Assembly (NCBI RefSeq): GCF_002632755.1
Contig: NZ_NJAK01000001.1
Coordinates: 2,170,001 to 2,234,000 of the forward strand
Reading direction: 5' to 3'
DNA length: 64,000 nt
From: Xenorhabdus ishibashii
GTDB taxonomy: Bacteria; Pseudomonadota; Gammaproteobacteria; Enterobacterales; Enterobacteriaceae
Translations under genes and position numbers: made by a program
Part shown: positions 46,710 through 61,633 of the stretch, piece by piece
Numbering within the stretch: position 1 is the first letter of the stretch
How the letters are laid out: each line of letters begins with the position of its first letter
The notes under the pieces: model-generated
Told to the model about the DNA's origin: nothing
Seen by the model: the letters and a program-made list of their open reading frames with translations, nothing else
The model's database searches: none

Positions 46710-47771
46710 TTAGTAGCCATCAAACTCATCGATTGTGACGTTAAGTGTGAGGGAAGCTCCGTCGCGTAGAACCGTGACAGGAACAACACTGCCCGGACGA
46801 ATTTCCGCAACTTTATCCATTGTTTCCACAGGTGAGATGGCGGGTTGGTGATTAACACTGGTAATGATGTCTCCCACTTTGATCCCCGCTTTTTCAGCCG
46901 GACCATTAGGTGCGACCTGAAAAACACGTAATCCCTGAATTTGATTGATATTACTGCCTGATGAGCGAATATAGGGTAATTCTCTGGCGGTGATGCCTAT
47001 ATATCCCCGAATAACTCGGCCATCACGGATCAATTTCTGCATAATTGTGGTTGCCAGTTTTGTTGGAATGGCAAATCCCAATCCTTCCGGTGTTGAGCCA
47101 AACTCAGACTTATCGAACGTCAACGTATTGATGCCAACTAATTCACCTAACGTATTGACCAAAGCGCCACCGGAATTACCTTGGTTAATTGATGCATCTG
47201 TTTGCAGGAAATTCTGGCGACGTGTTGGGCTAAGGCCGACACGTCCAGTTGCACTGATAATGCCTTGTGTAATGGTTTGTCCCAAGTTGTACGGATTGCC
47301 GATAGCCAACACGATATCCCCTACATGAGCCACTCGTTTAGAATTAATTGGGATCACCGGAAGGTTTGTGGCATTGATTTTTAACACTGCCAGATCGGTT
47401 GGACCATCTGAGCCGACGAGCAGTGCTTCATAAAAGCGCCCATCTTGCAAGGCGACAATAATAGACGCTGCTTTATTGATAACATGCCGATTAGTGAGAA
47501 TATAGCCCTGTTCACTCATAATGACACCGGAACCCAAGGGAAAGAGTTCCCTGCTTTCTTGGGAAAAACTGCCCATGCTGCTGCTGTAAATATTGACTAC
47601 AGCAGGCGCAGCCCGACGGACTGCTTTGCTAAAACTGGATATCTTATCGCTACTGCTGTTATCGCTCAGGAAATTTTTCAAACCACTGGGGCGCAGGGAT
47701 GGTATCGCGACCAGCAAAATAGCGGCAATCAATAATCCTATGAGTATAGAACGCAATAACTTGATCAGCAT
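46710..47771 (-). CDS. degS: Envelope stress protease DegS
   Basis: DegS is an inner-membrane-anchored periplasmic serine protease that cuts RseA when its PDZ domain senses misfolded porins, starting the sigma-E response. From 47771 the product has 353 residues: an anchor (about 5-23), the protease with His96 (TNRHVI), Asp126 (TDLAVL) and Ser200 (GNSGGA), and one PDZ domain (about 255-340). The longer open frame upstream has no matching N-terminus. It follows degQ with a repeat-bearing gap. Confidence 0.97.
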   Translation of the reverse strand: MLIKLLRSILIGLLIAAILLVAIPSLRPSGLKNFLSDNSSSDKISSFSKAVRRAAPAVVNIYSSSMGSFSQESRELFPLGSGVIMSEQGYILTNRHVINKAASIIVALQDGRFYEALLVGSDGPTDLAVLKINATNLPVIPINSKRVAHVGDIVLAIGNPYNLGQTITQGIISATGRVGLSPTRRQNFLQTDASINQGNSGGALVNTLGELVGINTLTFDKSEFGSTPEGLGFAIPTKLATTIMQKLIRDGRVIRGYIGITARELPYIRSSGSNINQIQGLRVFQVAPNGPAEKAGIKVGDIITSVNHQPAISPVETMDKVAEIRPGSVVPVTVLRDGASLTLNVTIDEFDGY

Positions 47772-47862
47772 GACATTATTCAGAGTAGTAATTGATTGAA
47801 AGAAGAATAGCATAGAAGTGGACAGACACAGCAGTACCCTGCGTCTGTCGTTTCATCTTGCA

Positions 47863-47906
47863 AGTTGCGGCTGGGTTGTGCCGCAACTCGAAATCTATTG
47901 GATATA
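47863..47906 (-). repeat. Intergenic repeat copy 1, hairpin plus conserved box
   Basis: Reading the minus strand, TATATCCAATAGATTTCGAG runs into a hairpin whose arms are AGTTGCGGC and GCCGCAACT (47863-47871 and 47880-47888). The box is the same as at 54145-54165. I recall this box from intergenic repeats of Xenorhabdus and Photorhabdus. A second hairpin, ACAGAC/GTCTGT, lies just left of it (47824-47849). Confidence 0.65.
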
Positions 47907-47931
47907 AGGGGTATTTTTCATACTCAATAGA

Positions 47932-49311
47932 TTAATTACGCAGTAAGAGATAAACATTATCGTCACCACGTAAGACGTTTAATGCGATAACAGAAGGCTT
48001 TTCTTCAGTGATCCTGCGTAATTCACTGATATTCCGTACACGCACATTATTGGCACCAATAATTAAGTCATCCTTCTGTAAACCTGATATTGCAGCAGGT
48101 GAGTTCGGGATAATCGAATCTACTTTGATGCCTTGGGTATTTTTTATCGTGCTATTGCTCAGGGTTGCGCCTTGCAGGGCGATACTCAGTTTTTCAGCTT
48201 TGGTTGGCTCGCCATCACTGTTATCCAGGATAACGGTGACTTCAAGCGACTTCCCTTTGCGCAGCAGGCCAATTTTGACTTCTTTGCCCGGTGCTGTTGT
48301 ACCAATCTTCGCACGTAGTTCAGCAAAACTGTTAATTCTCTTACCATCAAAGGAAATCAGGACATCTCCTGATTTAATACCTGCTTTAGCGGCGGCCGAT
48401 TTAGGGATAACTTCGCTGACGAATGCCCCTTTCTGTGCTTCAACGTTGAGTGCTTTGGCAATGTCTGCTGTCATCTCGGTGCCTTTGATACCGAGTATGC
48501 CGCGCTTAACTTCCCCGTGAGCAATAATCTGTGCGGAAAGGGTTTTGGCCATATTACTAGGGATGGCAAAACCAATACCCACGTTACCGCCGCCTGGTGC
48601 GATGATAGCGGTGTTAATACCAATCAATTCACCTTTCAGGTTAATCAATGCGCCACCGGAGTTACCCCGATTGATAGGGGCATCGGTCTGGATAAAGTTT
48701 TCCAGACCTTCCAGATTAAGGCCACTACGGCCAAGAGCGGAGATGATCCCAGATGTGACAGTTTGCCCTAATCCGAATGGGTTACCGATTGCAATTGCGT
48801 AGTCTCCAACGCGCAATTGGTCGGAATCGGCAAACTTGATGGCTGTCAGATTCTTGGCATCTTGCACTCGTAAAAGTGCAATATCAGTTTGTGGATCACG
48901 TCCAATGAGTTTTGCTGAGAATTCACGGCCATCATTTAATTGAACGCGTATTTTATTTGCATTATTAATGACATGGCTATTAGTTAATATATAACCTTTG
49001 CTAGCATCAATAATCACGCCTGAGCCTAAACCCGTGAATGGGCGGCTTCTTGGTTCTTGGGGGGGAAAAGCCGGCCCAAAGAAGAACTGAAAATCTTCAG
49101 GTAATTGAAGCTGTTGGTTTTGTACCTCTGTACCTGAAACATGAATCGTAACAACAGAAGGCAGCACTTTTTCCAACATGGGAGCAAGACTGGGTAATTC
49201 TTGAGAAGTTATTGCAGCAGGTAGGGCTGCATTACTTACCATTGGAACTGAAGCTACAGACAGTCCGATACTAATAGCGAGTGCGCTAAGCAATGTATTT
49301 TTTCTTTTCAT
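47932..49311 (-). CDS. degQ: Periplasmic protease/chaperone DegQ
   Basis: DegQ degrades or refolds misfolded periplasmic proteins and forms cage-like oligomers. The 459-residue protein has a signal peptide (about 1-28, ending SNA-A), the protease with His113 (TNSHVI), Asp143 (TDIALL) and Ser218 (GNSGGA), and two PDZ domains. DegP would have a longer LA loop; the short Q-linker region and position next to degS identify DegQ. Confidence 0.96.
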   Translation of the reverse strand: MKRKNTLLSALAISIGLSVASVPMVSNAALPAAITSQELPSLAPMLEKVLPSVVTIHVSGTEVQNQQLQLPEDFQFFFGPAFPPQEPRSRPFTGLGSGVIIDASKGYILTNSHVINNANKIRVQLNDGREFSAKLIGRDPQTDIALLRVQDAKNLTAIKFADSDQLRVGDYAIAIGNPFGLGQTVTSGIISALGRSGLNLEGLENFIQTDAPINRGNSGGALINLKGELIGINTAIIAPGGGNVGIGFAIPSNMAKTLSAQIIAHGEVKRGILGIKGTEMTADIAKALNVEAQKGAFVSEVIPKSAAAKAGIKSGDVLISFDGKRINSFAELRAKIGTTAPGKEVKIGLLRKGKSLEVTVILDNSDGEPTKAEKLSIALQGATLSNSTIKNTQGIKVDSIIPNSPAAISGLQKDDLIIGANNVRVRNISELRRITEEKPSVIALNVLRGDDNVYLLLRN

Positions 49312-49359
49312 GAATACGTTCTCTTACATACCTAAGCTAGAAAAGGAAATTGTGTTTAA

Positions 49360-49426
49360 AAGACCTATCCTGTCAGGAGAATTGCTACTGTGGAAATCAC
49401 TTATTCCTGAGGGTTAGATAGGTCTT
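49360..49426. repeat. 67-base inverted repeat between zapG and degQ
   Basis: AAGACCTATC (49360-49369) and GATAGGTCTT (49417-49426) are perfectly complementary, and inside them TCAGGA and TCCTGA pair again. The whole could fold into one long hairpin. Size and form resemble the element at 50067-50127 on the other side of zapG, though the sequence differs. Confidence 0.6.
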
Positions 49427-49534
49427 AAGCATCATTGTGTCAATGCTGTTATGACTCTCAATTATTCAGCAAAGTTCACTAATAAAGTCTTTTCAATGGG
49501 TTTCTTTACAGGTATTTACGTGTATCAAAAATAA

Positions 49535-49602
49535 AAAAACAAAAATCTTTCCCTTGGATGAAGGTCACCAAAGGGAGCCGTGGTAGCTATTGTTACCACG
49601 GC
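49535..49602 (-). terminator. Double hairpin terminator after zapG
   Basis: Just past the zapG stop, TACCACGGC pairs with GCCGTGGTA (49577-49602). A second stem follows, CCCTT with AAGGG (49551-49575), and then on the minus strand AAAGATTTTTGTTTTTTT. The second stem with its T run looks like the real terminator. Confidence 0.75.
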
Positions 49603-49614
49603 AAAGTGCATTAA

Positions 49615-50013
49615 TTATTTATCCTGAGTCGGACGGAATAGGCCAGATGCACCCTCAGAATAATCCCGTGGAGGCATGTTAGCAGTCACTTTATTTTTCT
49701 CGGTTTCGGATTCGCTCAGACGATAATTGAAAGGATTATCCTGTACGGGCATATTGGGCATCAGTTCATTGGAACTTTTAGCCATGTGTTGATATAACTG
49801 ACGGTAATCGCGTGCCATATTGTCAAGTAATTCAGCGCTACGGGCGAAATGGCTGACCAGTTCTTTGCGATATTCTTCCAATTCAGTCCGATTTTTCTCC
49901 AATTCAGCTTGTAGTGCATTTTGTTGGCGTAGCTTTGAACTACCAAAGCGGACAGCCAGCGCGCCGATGATAAAACCGATAATTAATCCGATCAGGGCAT
50001 ATTCCCAAGTCAT
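49615..50013 (-). CDS. zapG: Cell envelope/division protein ZapG (YhcB)
   Basis: ZapG is a DUF1043 inner-membrane protein that links division, elongation and envelope synthesis and interacts with RodZ and divisome proteins. From 50013 it has 132 residues, the E. coli length: one membrane helix (about 5-22), a long coiled coil (LRQQNALQAELEKNRTELEE, about 30-80) and the conserved C-terminal MPPRDYSEGASGLFRP. It is divergent from zapE. Confidence 0.95.
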   Translation of the reverse strand: MTWEYALIGLIIGFIIGALAVRFGSSKLRQQNALQAELEKNRTELEEYRKELVSHFARSAELLDNMARDYRQLYQHMAKSSNELMPNMPVQDNPFNYRLSESETEKNKVTANMPPRDYSEGASGLFRPTQDK

Positions 50014-50066
50014 GGCAACTCCTTTAGTAACATCGTTATTCTGCAATATTGTTTTTGCAATGTTCT

Positions 50067-50127
50067 AGAGCCTTATCCCATTAGGCAGTTCTGTTTGCAA
50101 GGATATACAACTATTGGGATAGGCTCT
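50067..50127. repeat. 61-base inverted repeat upstream of zapG
   Basis: AGAGCCTTATCCCA (50067-50080) pairs with TGGGATAGGCTCT (50115-50127), leaving one bulged T. It lies in the zapG/zapE divergent promoter region. A small non-autonomous mobile repeat is possible; a regulatory palindrome is less likely at this size. Confidence 0.55.
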
Positions 50128-50362
50128 TGGTTCATGATGACCACTATAACCGTTAATTTAGTCAGAGTGGAATATTGATTATTAATTAATTAATTTATCT
50201 GTAATCTAATATATTAATTTTATACAGATTTACCAAAGTATGTAGGCAAGGTTCTTATCCAAAAGTATGCATCTTGATTCGAATCAGTAGGAATTGGCAT
50301 AGTTCTTACCCGTAAATTACGATACACACTGAGAATAAAAAATTTTAAGGATTGTCATTTTC

Positions 50363-51490
50363 ATGTCACCGATTACACCTTCATCTCTCTATCAATCAGC
50401 ATTGTCTGATGGTCAGTATCAACCTGACGAAGTACAGCGTAAGACTGTTGAACGCCTTGATATCATTCATCGTGACCTCATCAATGTTCAACTGAGCCAT
50501 ACTCCGCAAGCCAGTGGATTGAAAGGTATATTGGGCAAGTTGTTTGGTCGGCCATCTTCTGAACGATGCCAGCCTGTTCAGGGTCTTTATATGTGGGGAG
50601 GTGTCGGGCGTGGCAAAACATGGCTGATGGATATGTTTTACCAGAGTTTACCGACTGAGCGAAAGTTGCGTCTCCATTTCCACCGTTTCATGCTACGGGT
50701 ACATGAAGAGTTAACAACGTTACAAGGACATGAAGATCCTTTGGAGATCATTGCGGATGGCTTCAAAGCACAGACGGATATACTCTGCTTTGATGAATTT
50801 TTTGTGTCCGATATTACGGATGCTATGCTCCTCGGCACATTGCTGGAAGCTTTGTTTGTACGGGGAATTGCTTTGGTGGCGACATCCAATATTCCACCTG
50901 ATGAGTTATATCGCAATGGATTGCAGCGTGCGCGATTTCTGCCAGCCATTGAGCAGATCAAAAAGTATTGTGATGTTATGAATGTGGATGCTGGGATAGA
51001 TTATCGCCTACGGACACTGACACAGGCTCATCTCTATTTGACGCCATTATCAGAAAAAAATCGACAAGAGATGCGCCATATGTTCCTGCGTTTAGTTGGA
51101 CGAGAAGGGGAGCCGAATCCAATATTGGAGATCAATCATCGCGACATGCCTGTAATCAGGAGTGTTGATGGCGTATTGGCAATCCATTTCAAAACGTTGT
51201 GTGAAGATCCGCGTAGTCAACTGGACTATATTGCCTTGTCGAAGATTTATCATTCTGTCTTGTTGCACGATATGCCGATTATGACAACATTGAATGAAAA
51301 TGCTGCTCGGCGTTTCATTGCCTTGGTAGATGAATTCTATGAACGTCAAGTGAAACTCATCATTAATGCTGACGCGCCGATGGAACAGATTTATCAAGGC
51401 GAGTTGTTGACGTTTGAATATCAACGTTGTCTATCTCGATTGCAGGAAATGCAAAGTGAGGAATACCTGAAACTGCCACATTTGCCCTGA
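50363..51490 (+). CDS. zapE: Cell division ATPase ZapE
   Basis: ZapE is an AFG1-family ATPase that acts on the Z-ring under oxygen limitation and heat. The 375-residue protein has Walker A GGVGRGKT (79-86), Walker B ILCFDEFFV (140-148), and RLHFHRFM and TSNIPPDELYRNGLQR, typical of the family. The gene stands alone between zapG and rplM, the usual enterobacterial order. Confidence 0.96.
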   Translation: MSPITPSSLYQSALSDGQYQPDEVQRKTVERLDIIHRDLINVQLSHTPQASGLKGILGKLFGRPSSERCQPVQGLYMWGGVGRGKTWLMDMFYQSLPTERKLRLHFHRFMLRVHEELTTLQGHEDPLEIIADGFKAQTDILCFDEFFVSDITDAMLLGTLLEALFVRGIALVATSNIPPDELYRNGLQRARFLPAIEQIKKYCDVMNVDAGIDYRLRTLTQAHLYLTPLSEKNRQEMRHMFLRLVGREGEPNPILEINHRDMPVIRSVDGVLAIHFKTLCEDPRSQLDYIALSKIYHSVLLHDMPIMTTLNENAARRFIALVDEFYERQVKLIINADAPMEQIYQGELLTFEYQRCLSRLQEMQSEEYLKLPHLP

Positions 51491-51549
51491 TTTCTTTGTC
51501 CGTTAGGATAATTATTGAATTTGGGGTCGATTTTTTATGATGAGTTCTC

Positions 51550-51555
51550 TATAAT
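51550..51555 (+). promoter_or_regulatory. Probable rplM promoter -10 box
   Basis: TATAAT at 51550-51555 is a consensus -10 in the gap before rplM, giving a leader of roughly 165 bases. A GGGGTCG/CGACCCC inverted repeat (about 51523-51566) surrounds it. L13 is known to control its own operon through the mRNA leader in E. coli. The -35 is weak. Confidence 0.55.
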
Positions 51556-51721
51556 CTTGCGACCCCACGTTACAGCAGGATTTTTTATTTCCCAAAAAAC
51601 TTGCATTAGTGCCGGCATAGGCTATTCGAAGGGGTAGGTTTGCTGGACATGAGTCGTGTGAACCTCAAAAACAGTTTCTGAACATCGAGTGTTCACCAAC
51701 GTGTAACTTATAATTGGGTAA

Positions 51722-52156
<435 letters not shown>

Positions 52157-52168
52157 TCGGGATTATAG

Positions 52169-52564
<396 letters not shown>

Positions 52565-52567
52565 TTT

Positions 52568-52627
52568 ATTGCCACAACTGTGGCAATGGGTTAAAGTTAA
52601 AAACCCGTCATTTTTATGGCGGGTTTT
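52568..52627 (+). terminator. rpsI hairpin and Rho-independent terminator
   Basis: ATTGCCAC/GTGGCAAT (52568-52587) forms a first stem just after rpsI. AAACCCG (52601-52607) then pairs with CGGGTTT (52620-52626) and is followed by TTTTTATTC. The second is a standard terminator; the first may protect the mRNA end. Confidence 0.88.
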
Positions 52628-52990
52628 TTATTCTTTCAGACTTTTACTCTTCTATAATTCTCTATTTTTAGTAAAAAAATAGCATTTTTGAGAAATTAAT
52701 TCCCAGACTCTAATATTTCATCATTAAATCTCAATGTACTTCCCCACAAAATGTGCAAAATCTGGTAGACTAATAACAATTTTTTGCCTTATCCATGAGT
52801 TTGCCCGATTTGGCAGAGGTAAAATATATCCCAAGAGATTTTCTTGTTACAGCCAATAAGCTGTTGCCAGAAAATAAAGGGGGATAACCTCGGATAATAA
52901 GTGCGAAACAGGATGAGAATATGAGCGAGAATAGCCGCTGTTTATGGAAGGGCTGTTCGTTCCTTTTTTTAGATAAACTTGGAGGTTTTC

Positions 52991-53632
52991 ATGGCTGTCG
53001 CTGCCAACAAACGTTCGGTAATGACTCTGTTTTCCGGCCCGACCGACATTTTTAGCCATCAAGTGAGAATTGTGCTGGCGGAAAAAGGGGTCAGCGTAGA
53101 GATTGAACACGTTGAATCGGGTAATTTACCTCAGGATTTGATTGATTTGAATCCTTATCAATCTGTTCCTACTCTCGTCGATCGTGAGCTGACCCTGTAT
53201 GATTCTCGCATCATTATGGAATATCTGGATGAGCGTTTCCCGCATCCACCACTCATGCCTGTGTATCCTGTCGCACGAGGTTCCAGCCGTCTGATGATGC
53301 ATAGAATTGAAAAAGACTGGTATTCCCTGATGTACAAAATTCAGGAAGGAAGTATTCAGGAAGCGAATGCTGCACGTAAACAGCTTGCTGAAGAATTACT
53401 GGCGATTGGGCCCATTTTCCGAGAAATGCCTTTCTTCATGAGTGAAGAGTTCAGCTTGGTGGATTGTTATTTATCTCCGCTGCTGTGGCGTTTGTCTGTC
53501 TTGGGAGTTGAGCTATCAGGACCAGGTGCCAAAGATCTTCAAGTCTATATGCAACGTGTATTTGAACGTGATGCATTCCTGGCCTCATTGACGGAAGCTG
53601 AACGTGAAATGCGTTTACAATCACGGAGTTAA
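52991..53632 (+). CDS. sspA: Stringent starvation protein A
   Basis: SspA is a GST-fold protein without GST activity that binds the RNA polymerase sigma-70 holoenzyme, supports acid resistance and lowers H-NS levels. From 52991 (GGAGG 6 bases upstream) the product is 213 residues with the thioredoxin-like half (VMTLFSGPTDIFSHQVRIVL, NPYQSVPTLVDRELTLYDS) and the helical C-terminal half. sspB follows after 3 bases. A long leader (from the rpsI terminator) precedes it. Confidence 0.97.
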   Translation: MAVAANKRSVMTLFSGPTDIFSHQVRIVLAEKGVSVEIEHVESGNLPQDLIDLNPYQSVPTLVDRELTLYDSRIIMEYLDERFPHPPLMPVYPVARGSSRLMMHRIEKDWYSLMYKIQEGSIQEANAARKQLAEELLAIGPIFREMPFFMSEEFSLVDCYLSPLLWRLSVLGVELSGPGAKDLQVYMQRVFERDAFLASLTEAEREMRLQSRS

Positions 53633-53635
53633 TAT

Positions 53636-54133
53636 ATGGAGATGACTCGAATGTCTCCACGCCGCCCCTATCTATTGCGGGCACATTATGAATGGCTGTT
53701 GGATAATGACATGACCCCGCATATTGTTGTGGATGTTAACTTTTATGGCGTTAACGTCCCGATGGAATATGCACAAAATGGGCAAATTATTTTGAATATC
53801 TCGCCGAGAGCGGTTGGCAATTTGCAATTGACGAACGATGAAGTGAGATTCAATGCCCGATTTGGTGGTGTTGGTCGTCAAGTGACTGTCCCAATGGCGG
53901 CTGTGATTGCGGTTTATGCCCGTGAAAATGGCGCAGGAATGATGTTTGAGCCAGAATTAGCCTATGACGTGGATAATACCGAGTCAGAAGAAACGGATAT
54001 GCCAGCAGCGGATAATCTGGTGCTTCTCCATACTAGTCAGCGTGATAGAAAAGCTTCTCATGATGATGATTCGCCAGATGACGAACCACCTCAACCGCCA
54101 AAAGGCCGCCCAGCCTTGCGCGTCGTGAAATAA
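53636..54133 (+). CDS. sspB: ClpXP adaptor SspB
   Basis: SspB binds ssrA-tagged proteins and the RseA fragment and brings them to ClpXP. The 165-residue protein has the substrate-binding fold (RRPYLLRAHYEWLLDNDMTP, GQIILNISPRAVGNL, NDEVRFNARFGG), an acidic flexible linker, and the ClpX-binding tail GRPALRVVK. The start follows GGAG at 5 bases. Confidence 0.97.
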   Translation: MEMTRMSPRRPYLLRAHYEWLLDNDMTPHIVVDVNFYGVNVPMEYAQNGQIILNISPRAVGNLQLTNDEVRFNARFGGVGRQVTVPMAAVIAVYARENGAGMMFEPELAYDVDNTESEETDMPAADNLVLLHTSQRDRKASHDDDSPDDEPPQPPKGRPALRVVK

Positions 54134-54144
54134 TTGTCAAAGCT

Positions 54145-54190
54145 TATACCCAATAGACTTCAAATTGCAGACAGTAAAACCGCAGTTTGG
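54145..54190 (+). repeat. Intergenic repeat copy 2, conserved box plus hairpin
   Basis: TATACCCAATAGACTTCAAA leads into a hairpin with arms CAAATTGC (54161-54168) and GCAGTTTG (54182-54189). It shares the box and layout with the repeat at 47863-47906 in opposite orientation. It lies directly after sspB, between convergent genes. Confidence 0.65.
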
Positions 54191-54260
54191 AAGGTGAGGG
54201 GCTTCGTTAGAGATGAAAATAGAGGAGACATTGATCTCCTTTATTTTTAGAATATTAGTT

Positions 54261-54767
54261 CTACATGTAACTAAGCGCTTTCTCAAATTCCCATATACAA
54301 GCTTCGATACTATATTGGTTTTCTCCCCTATTAGATTTTTCCACAACTCTTAGGCTATCTATCATTTTCTTGGTAAATGCTTTTTGTTGGCTGAGTCCTC
54401 TGATCGTTGGAGGTGTATCGCAGATATCAGTGAATGAAAGGGAACGATGTGATTGTATCAGTGACAATACTTCTACAGGATTTTCAGTTAAAGCAACAGA
54501 TAAAGCCTGAGTAATTTGGCGGGAAAAATTTTGGTGGATATTAGGGGATAGCTTAAAAGCAACTTGAAGCCATTGTTTATCACCCGTCGCAATATTCTGG
54601 ATAATTTTGTCCTGTTCATGTTCTGCGTTTATCTCTGCTACAACAGAATTTACTCCTCTTTCTTGCACTTGCTGCATAATTTCAGCAGGAGTAGAGAATC
54701 TGGCCATTGAGGGCAAACTTGTTAAGGATATAAAAGAGAAGCAGAGTATCTGGGTGAGTAAGCGCAT
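54261..54767 (-). CDS. Exported protein of unknown function
   Basis: The 168-residue protein begins with a signal peptide (LLTQILCFSFISLTSLPSMA, cleavage about residue 22) and continues as a helical soluble domain with no family I recognise. It holds two cysteines in the mature part (SFTDICDTPP and IEACIWEFEKAL) that could form a disulfide in the periplasm. The sequence EQDKIIQNIATGDKQWLQVA suggests an all-helical repeat-like fold. It sits alone between sspB and gltD, an interval that is short in E. coli (where nan genes follow elsewhere), so it looks like a lineage-specific insertion. Confidence 0.7.
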   Translation of the reverse strand: MRLLTQILCFSFISLTSLPSMARFSTPAEIMQQVQERGVNSVVAEINAEHEQDKIIQNIATGDKQWLQVAFKLSPNIHQNFSRQITQALSVALTENPVEVLSLIQSHRSLSFTDICDTPPTIRGLSQQKAFTKKMIDSLRVVEKSNRGENQYSIEACIWEFEKALSYM

Positions 54768-55032
54768 ATATTTCTACCTATTATTATCACTTTAATGGTC
54801 TTTTATTTCATGTCTATTTAATCAGTTTTGCTAAGCAATTTTATTGTCGAAAAAAATAAACCTTATTGCTGTATTACGGTATTGCACTATTACTGTATTG
54901 CTATAATGAGCAGGAGATTAAATCGATATATTTAACTTTAAGGTATAAGAATAGTCGCATAAATCCCAAAAATACAAGTAATCAGGTAGTAAAAGAAAAT
55001 AAAAAAATGTTGGGTTTTTTATTTTTGGGGAT
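54768..55032. other. Intergenic stretch between the exported protein gene and gltD
   Basis: AT-rich, with a short tandem-like run of TATTGC/TATTAC words at 54868-54903. The promoter of the exported-protein gene must be at its left end. No gene is seen. Confidence 0.45.
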
Positions 55033-55058
55033 CTTCTCCGACTAAAAGGTCGGAGAAG
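55033..55058 (-). terminator. Hairpin after gltD
   Basis: CTTCTCCGAC (55033-55042) pairs with GTCGGAGAAG (55049-55058) 24 bases past the gltD stop. The T run expected on the minus strand is missing, so termination may be Rho-aided or the hairpin may protect the mRNA. Confidence 0.6.
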
Positions 55059-55081
55059 TTATTAGAAAAAAGAATGAAATA

Positions 55082-60968
<5,887 letters not shown>

Positions 60969-61633
60969 TGTAAAGCTCCCCAAGTTCTGTCCGACTCTCA
61001 CATCACTCGCGAGGTTATCGATATATATTTTTTTACAGACGTCTAATTTGCGCCCTCAGTAAAACACCACTTGTTTTATTGGCATTAACAAGCGGTGAAT
61101 CAAAATGATGTTATGTTATCTATCACTGCATAAATATGAGCCAGAGGATCATCTGACAGGTGATTTTCAGCGAATTCCCAACTTAACGGTAAAAACAGAG
61201 TTGGTCAAATCGTGTTAAATCGCGTTTTTTACTGATATTTTTCATCTATTTTTTTGATTTTTATGGGTAAATAGCGGATTTTTGTATTTTGTGACTAAGA
61301 TCATTTCTCTTAAATGATGTGAGTTATATCACTAAAATCACCACATTATCTATTTTGGATATGCTTTAAAATGCAACTATTTTGGTATTTTTATCTAAAT
61401 CCCTAGATTAAATTGGATTTATATTGTGTATTTTCTGGTTTGCAAGAAGAAGTGATAGGTGTTTTTTTAATCAAAATAAAGATGGTGAAATTTATTTGCA
61501 TAATTATTCCTATTATTCTCATTTTTATTCTTCTTGAAAAATTAAAAGTGATATCCCGTAACGAAGTTGGGGTTCTTTTACTTTATGATTCAATCTAGTA
61601 ACTTTACTGGAAAAGATTTTACTGGGAGCTGTT
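60969..61633. other. Divergent gltB/arcB control region
   Basis: A 665-base AT-rich gap holding the promoters of gltBD and arcB. An inverted repeat CACCACTTGTT/AACAAGCGGTG (61065-61097, one mismatch) lies about 100 bases upstream of gltB. In E. coli gltBD is controlled by Lrp and other factors, but I cannot place Lrp sites with confidence. The longest open frame in the gap (61413-61598) lacks support. Confidence 0.5.

Noticed and set aside
60969..61001. GTG start for gltB at 61001
   Set aside because: The ATG at 60968 has a GGGGAG ribosome site and gives the expected short propeptide before the catalytic cysteine.
61413..61598. Hydrophobic 61-codon frame before arcB
   Set aside because: It lies in the arcB promoter region, has no good ribosome site and its hydrophobic character follows from AT-rich sequence.
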